Source: Chenopodium formosanum
Lineage: Eukaryota; Streptophyta; Magnoliopsida; Caryophyllales; Amaranthaceae
Length of the DNA: 64,000 nucleotides
Assembly (NCBI GenBank): GCA_024500155.1
Contig: CM044862.1
Location: 44,030,001-44,094,000, forward strand
Direction of reading: 5' to 3'
Positions 57,802 to 64,000 of this stretch are shown here, piece after piece. The position numbers were made by a program, and so were the translations under genes. The notes under the pieces are model-generated. The model was not told the origin of the DNA. It saw nothing but the letters and a program-made list of their open reading frames with translations, and searched no databases. How positions within the stretch are numbered: position 1 is the first letter of the stretch; each line of letters begins with the position of its first letter.

Positions 57802-58292
57802 TGTTTTGGGGTGTTTTTGTCCCTCGGGAGAGTTACGTCACGAAGTCTGATTCGGCCAAGCTGTACCTGCAAAATAACGGAGACTCCGGGTGGTTGGAGC
57901 TCCGCCTCCGACGGTCAAGTTAGTAACTTGAAAAGGACTAAAGAGGACGGAAATTAAGGTGGGTATCTGCTCGGATTCAAAGCTCAGGTGTTTCTCTGAT
58001 GTAAGAGAATGCAAGTGTAATAAATAGTAAAACGTGCCCTGAAAAATAGGGACATCTCCCTATTTATAGGGTCTTTGGGAATTGTGCCCCTGAATAGGTC
58101 ACTGAACCCTAATCATTGGTGGGTTGCGCCGTTTTGCAGCATTCTCGGGATTTGGGCCTGAAGGCCGCCTTTTTCCCTTTATTTCTGGAGTGACACGTGT
58201 CAAGCAGTGATTGGTCCACTCTAGACCAATCTGAGACTGACACGTGTCATCCTCTGATTGGGCAACGTGGCAGGGTAAAATAACCCTAAACA
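57802..58292 (-). repeat. 5' LTR of second Tat element
   Basis: 491 bp, TG...CA, TATA box at 58061-58068 (minus), followed on the outside by the second TGTTT target copy. It matches the 3' LTR closely. One G-box (CACGTG in the 3' LTR at 37686) is mutated here to AACGTG. Confidence 0.95.
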
Positions 58293-61200
58293 TGTTTAAA
58301 TTTAATTTGATTCAAAAAGCTATGTTTGAATGTCTTTGACTTTCATTTGATTTAAAAAGATTTGTTTGAATGTATTTGACTTTTATTTGATTCAAAAAGC
58401 TATGTTTAAATGTGTTAAACTTTAATTTGATTTAAAGATATTTGTTTGAATGTGTTTCACTTTCATTTGATTCAAAAAGCTTGTTTGAATGTGTTTGTCT
58501 TTCATTTGATTCAATAAGCTTTGTTTGAATTCGTTTGTCTTTATTTCGATTCAAAAAGATTTATTTGAATGTGTTTGACTTTCATTTGATTCACAAAGCT
58601 TTATTTTAATGTGTTTGACTTTCATTTGATTTAAAAAGCTTTGTTTAAATGTGTGTGACTTTAATTCGATTTAAAAAGATTTATATGAATGTGTTTGACT
58701 TTCATTTGATTCAAAAAGCTTTGTTTGAATGTGTTTCATATGGTTTAAAAAGATTTGTTTGAATGTGTTTGACTTTCATTTGAATAAAAATATTTTTTTT
58801 AATGTGTTTGACTTTAATTTGATTTTAAAAGCTTTGTTTGAATGTATTTAACTTTCATTTGATTCAAAAAGCTTGTTTGAATGTGTTTGATTTTCATTTG
58901 ATTCAAAAAGCTGTGTTTCAAAGCGTTTGACTTTATTTCGATTCAAAAAGATTTATTTGAATGTGTTTGACTTTCATTTGATTCACAAAGCTTTGTTTGG
59001 ATGTGTTTGACTTTCATTTGATTCAAAAATCTATGTTTGAATGTGTTTGACTTTCATATAATTTAAAAATATTTGTTTGAATGTGTTTGACTTTCATTTG
59101 ATTCAAAAGCTTTGTTTAAATGATTTTAACTTTCTTTTAATTAAAAAAACTTTGTTTCAATGTGTTTTACTTTTTTTCAATACAAAAAGAATTGTTATAA
59201 TGTGTTTGACTTTCTTTTGATTCATAAAGCTTTGTTTGAATGTGTTTGACTGTATTTCGATCGAAAAAGATTTGTTTGAATGTGTTTGACTTTCATTTGA
59301 TTCAAAAAGCTTTTTTGGAGTGTGTTTGACTTTCATTTGATTCAAAAAGATATGTTTGAATATGTTTCACTATCTTATGATTTGAAAAGATTTGTTTCAA
59401 TGTGTTTGACTTTCATTTGATTAAAAAAATTTTGTTTGAATGTGTTTAACTTTCTTTTAATTCAAAAAGCTTTGTTTGAATGTGTTTTTACTTTTTTTCG
59501 ATTCAAAAAGAATTGTTTGAATGTTTTTGAATTTCTTTTGATTCATAAAGCTTTGTTTCAATGTGTTTGACTATATTTAGATCCAAAAAGATTTGTTTGA
59601 ATGTGTTTCAATTTATTTGATTCAAAAAGCTTTGTTTGAATGTGTTTGACTTTCAATTGATTTAAAAAGCTTTGTTTGAATGTGTTTGACTTTATTTCAA
59701 TTCAAAAAGATTTATTTGAATGTGTTTGACTTTCAACTCATTCAAAAAGCTTTATTTGAATGTGTTTGACTTTTATTTGATTCAAAAATCTATGTTTTTT
59801 GTGTTTGACTTTATTTTGATTTTAAAGGATTTGATTGAATGTGTTTGACTTTCATTTGATTCAAAAAGCTTGTTTGAATGTGTTTGACTTTCATTTGATT
59901 CACAAAGCTTTGTTTGAATGTGTTTGACTTTTATTTGATTTAAAAAGCTTTGTTTAAATGTGTTTGACTTTAATTTGATTTAAAAAGATTTATATAAATG
60001 TGTTTGACTGTCATTTGATTAAAAAAACTTTGTTTGAATGTGTTTCATATTGTTTAAAAAGATTTGTTTGAATGTGTTTGACTTTCATTTGATTCAAAAA
60101 CTTTGTTTGAATGTGTTTTACTTTAATTTGATTCAAAAAGCTTTGTTTGAATGTGTTTGACTTTCATTTTATTCAAAAAGCTTGTTTGAATGTGTTTGAC
60201 TTTCATTTGATTCAAAAAGCTGTGTTTGAAAGCGTTTGACTTTATTTCGATTCAAAAAGATTTATTTGAATGTGTTTAACTTTCATTTGATTCACAAAGA
60301 TTTGTTTGAATGTGTTTGACATTCATTTGATTCAAAAAGCTTTGTTTGAATGTGTTTGACTTTATTTCGATTTAAAAAGATTTATTTGAATGTGTTAGAC
60401 TTTCATAAAATTTAAAAATATTTGTTTGAATGTGTTTAACTTTCATTTTATTCAAAAAACATTATTTGAATGTGTTTGACTTTCATTTGATTTAAAAAGC
60501 TTTGTATAAATGAGTTTTACTTTAATTCGATTTAAAAAGATTTATATGAATGTGTTTGACTTTCATTTGATTCAAAAAGCTTTGTTTGAATGTGTTTCAT
60601 ATAGTTTAAAAAGATTTGTTTGAATATGTTTGACTTTCATTTAATTCAAAAACTTTGTTTGAATGTGTTTGACTTTAATTTGATTTAAAAAGCTTTGTTT
60701 GAATGTTTTTGACTTTCATTTGATTCAAAAAGCTTGTTTGAATGTGTTTGACTTTCATTTGATTCAAAGAACTGTGTTTGAAAGCGTTTGACTTTATTTC
60801 GATTCAAAAAGATTTATTTGAATGTGTTTGACTTTCATTTGATTCACAAAACTTTGTTTGAATGTGTTTGACTTTCATTTGATTCAAAAAGCTTGGTTTG
60901 AATGTGTTTGACTTTATTTCGATTTAAATTTTTTTATTTGAATGTGTTTGACTTTCATTTGATTCACAAAGCTTTTTTTTAATGTGTTTGACTTTCATTT
61001 GATTCAAAAAGCTATGTTTGAATGTGTTTCACTTTCATATGATTTAAAAATATTTGTTTGAATGTGTTTGACTTTCATTTGATTCAAAAAGCTTTGTTTA
61101 AATGTGTTTAACTTTCTTTTGATTAAAAAAACTTTGTTTGAATGTGTTTTACTTTTTTTCTATACAAAAAGAATTGTTATAATGTGTTTGACTTTCTTTT

Positions 61201-64000
61201 GATTCATAAAGCTTTGTTTGAATGTGTTTGACTGTATTTCGATCGAAAAAGATTTGTTTGAATGTGTTTGACTTTCATTTGATTCAAAAAGCTTTTTTGG
61301 AGTGTGTTTGACTTTCATTTGATTCAAAAAGATATGTTTGAATATGTTTCACTATCTTATGATTTGAAAAGATTTGTTTGAATGTGTTTGACTTTCATTT
61401 GATTCAAAAAATTTTGTTTGAATGTGTTTAACTTTCTTTTAATTCAAAAAGCTTTGTTTGAATGTGTTTTTACTTTTTTTCGATTCAAACAGAATTGTTT
61501 AAATGTTTTTGAATTTCTTTTGATTCATAAAGCTTTTTTTCAATGTGATTGACTATATTTAGATCCAAAAAGATTTGTTTGAATGTGTTTCAATTTATTT
61601 GATTCAAAAAGCTCTGTTTGAATGTGTTTGACTTTCAATTGATTTAAAAAGCTTTGTTTGAATGTGTTTGACTTTATTTCAATTCAAAAACATTTATTTG
61701 AATGTGTTTGACTTTTATTTGATTCAAAAATCTATGTTTTTTGTGTTTGACTTTATTTTGATTTTAAAAGATTTGATTGAATGTGTTTGACTTTCATTTG
61801 ATTCAAAAAGCTTGTTTGAGTGTGTTTGACTTTCATTTGATTCACAAAGCTTTGTTTGAATGTGTTTGACTATTATTTGATTTAAAAAGCTTTGTTTAAA
61901 TGTGTTTGACTTTAATTTGATTTAAAAAGATTTATTTAAATGTGTTTGACTTTCATTTGATTCAAAAAACTTTGTTTGAATGTGTTTCATATTGTTTAAA
62001 AAGATTTGTTTGAATGTGTTTGACTTTCATTTGATTCAAAATCTTTGTTTGAATGAGTTTGACTTTTATTTGATTTAAAAAGCTTTGTTTGAATGTGTTT
62101 AACTTTCATTTGATTCAAAAGGTTTGTTTGAATGTGTTTGACTTTCATTTGATTCAAAAAGCTGTATTTGAAAGCGTTTGACTTTATTTCGATTAAAAAA
62201 GATTTATTTGAATGTGTTTGACTTTTATTTGATTCACAAAGCTTCGTTTGAATGTGTTTGACATTCATTTGATTCAAAAAAATTTGTTTGAATGTGTTTG
62301 ACTTTATTTCGATTTAAAAAGATTTATTTGAATGTGTTTGACTTTCATTTAATTCACAAAACTTTTTTTGAATGTGTTTGACTTTCATTTAATTCAAAAA
62401 GCTATATTTGAATGTGTTAGACTTTCATATAATTTAAAAATATTTATTTGAATGTGTTTGACTTTCATTTTATTCAAAAAGCAATTTTTGAATGTGTTTG
62501 ACTTTCATTTGATTTAAAAAGCTTTGTTTAAATGTGTTTTACATTAATTCGATTTAAAATGATTTATATGAATGGTTTTGACTTTCATTTGATTCAAAAA
62601 GCTTTGTTTGAATGTGTTTCATATGGTTTAAAAAGATTTGTTTGAATGTGTTTGACTTTCATTTGATTCAAAAAGCTAGGTTTGAATGTGTTTGACTTTA
62701 TTTCGATTTAAAAAAATTTATTTGAATGTGTTTGACTTTCATTTACTTCACAAATCACAAAGCTTTTTTTAATGAGTTTGACTTTCATTTGATTCAAAAA
62801 ACTATGTTTGAATGCGTATCACTTTCATATGATTTAAAAATATTTGTTTGAATGTGTTTGATTTTCATTTGATTCAAAAAGCTTTGTTTAAATGTGTTTA
62901 ACTTTCTTTTGATTAAAAAAACTCTGTTTGAATGTGGTTTACTTTTTTTCGATACAAAAGGAATTGTTAAAATGTGTTTGACTTTCTTTTGATTCATAAA
63001 GCTTTGTTTGAATGTGTTCGACTCTATTTCGATTTAAAAAGATTTGTTTGAATGTGTTTGACTTTCATTTGATTCAAAAAGCTTTGTTTGAGTGTGTTTG
63101 ACTTTCATTTGATTCAAAAAGATATGTTTGAATATGTTTCACTTTGATATGATTTGAAAAGATTTGGTTGAATGTGTTTTACTTTCATTTGATTCAAAAA
63201 ATTTTATTTGAATGTGTTTAACTTTCTTTTAATTCAAAAAGCTTTGTTTGAATGTGTTATTACTTTTTTTCGATTCAAAAAGAATTGTTTGAATGTTTTT
63301 GAATTTCTTTTGAGTCATAAAGCTTTGTTTGAATGTGTTTGACTATATTTCGATCCAAAAAGATTTGTTTGAATGTGTTTCAATTTATTTGATTCAAAAA
63401 GCTTTGTTTGAATGTGTTTGACTTTCTATTGATTCAAAAAGCTTTGTTTGAATTTGTTTGACTTTATTTCAATTCAAAAAGATTTATTTGAATGTGTTTG
63501 ACTTTCATTTGATTCAAAACGCTTTCTTTGAATGTGTTTAAATTTCATTTGATTGAAAAAGCTATGTTTGAATGTGTTTGACTTTCATTTGATTTAAAAA
63601 AATTTTAGTTTGAAAGTGTTTGACTTTAATTTGATCCAAAAAGCTTTGTTTGAATGTGTTTGACTTTCATTTGATTGAAAAAGCTATGTTTAAATATGTT
63701 TGACTTTCATATCATTTAAAAGTATTTGTTTGAATATGTTTGACTTTTATTTGATTATAAAAGCTTTGTTTGAACGTGTTTGACTTTCTTTTGATTAAAA
63801 AAGATTTAATTTAACGTGTTTGACTTTCATTTGATTCAAAAAGCTTTGTTTGATTGTGTTTGACTTTCATTTGATTCAAAACGCTATGTTTGAATGTGTT
63901 TGACTTTATTTTGATTCAAAAAGCTTTGTTTTAATGTGTTTGACTTTTTTTTATTCAAAAAGCTTTGTTTGAAAGTATTTGACTTTCTTTTTATTCAAAA
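58293..64000 (+). repeat. 40-bp satellite array, second segment
   Basis: Continuation of the array at 29118-37224 after the second Tat element; about 140 monomers to the window edge. It shows a longer-range pattern: blocks of about 1.8-2.0 kb repeat nearly three times, marked for example by AAGCTTTTTTGGAGTGTG at about 59308 and 61290. A shortened monomer GTGTTTCATATGGTTTAAAAAG-like (about 33-34 bp) recurs near 58733, 60042, 60593, 61983 and 62617. No genes. Confidence 0.95.

Larger units (their letters stand above)
37225..58292 (-). mobile_element. Second Tat-lineage Ty3/gypsy retrotransposon (minus strand)
   Basis: 21,068 bp including a nested insertion (46503-56404), or about 11.16 kb without it. 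Ends are TG...CA with a 5-bp target duplication TGTTT (37220-37224 and 58293-58297) inside the satellite, so insertion postdates the array. Order on the minus strand: 5' LTR (57802-58292), PBS, gag-pro, UAG, pol, convergent region, antisense gene on the + strand, PPT, 3' LTR (37225-37712). Homologous to the palindromic element but clearly a separate, diverged family. gag, pro and pol share one frame with nonsense changes only and no frameshift. Confidence 0.95.

Noticed and set aside
57802..58292. A second copy of the antisense-gene promoter in the 5' LTR
   Set aside because: The antisense TATA box lies outside the LTR and is not duplicated here.
58293..64000. CRISPR-like regular repeat
   Set aside because: Units are contiguous 40-bp monomers with no spacers, in a plant nuclear context.

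Overview
The window is eukaryotic nuclear heterochromatin, almost certainly from a plant. It holds nested LTR retrotransposons of plant Ty3/gypsy type, a plant L1-type LINE, a Mutator-like element, GT-AG introns, plant-style TATA boxes and G-boxes, and more than 14 kb of a 40-bp satellite. I see no bacterial, organellar or cellular housekeeping gene. The 40-bp monomer and the style of the elements would fit Chenopodium or a relative (a 40-bp satellite family is known there), but I cannot compare sequences, so this is a guess.

Layout. 1-213: satellite in reverse orientation. 214-3369: AT-rich non-coding DNA with a complete 1.17-kb Mutator-like element (1556-2720). 3370-21742: a giant palindromic Tat-lineage gypsy element. 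Two 7,969-bp arms (3370-11338 and 13774-21742) each hold an LTR, PBS, gag-pro, pol and the 3' non-coding region in mirror image, around a 2.4-kb spacer carrying most of a spliced antisense gene. 21743-23185: non-coding. 23186-28854: a plant-mobile-domain/DUF7745-like pseudogene split by a LINE (23935-28076). 28895-29117: reverse satellite, which flips at a 16-bp palindrome into forward satellite (29118-37224, resuming 58293-64000). 37225-58292: a second Tat element (minus strand, TSD TGTTT) inserted in that satellite. It carries a 9.9-kb non-autonomous gypsy element with 2.5-kb LTRs (46503-56404, TSD GAGTC), which itself holds a probable solo LTR (50435-51151).

How the parts work together. 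The Tat elements carry gag-pro and pol in one frame, separated by a UAG in the leaky context UAG-CAA-UCA, preserved in all three copies and in both families. Facing gag-pol is a five-exon antisense gene: an N-terminal domain like the 'putative gypsy-type transposon' family (PF04195), an acidic/basic linker and a C-terminal coiled coil. Its exon order and intron phases are the same in both families, and in the second element a separate TATA box lies between the 3' LTR and the gene. The two convergent genes end around a shared pair of hairpins.

Nearly every gene here is broken by nonsense changes, so these are relics, but their architecture is readable. The points most worth following are the palindromic element (a natural long-hairpin locus that could silence its own family), the antisense spliced gene with its own promoter, and the conserved readthrough stop.
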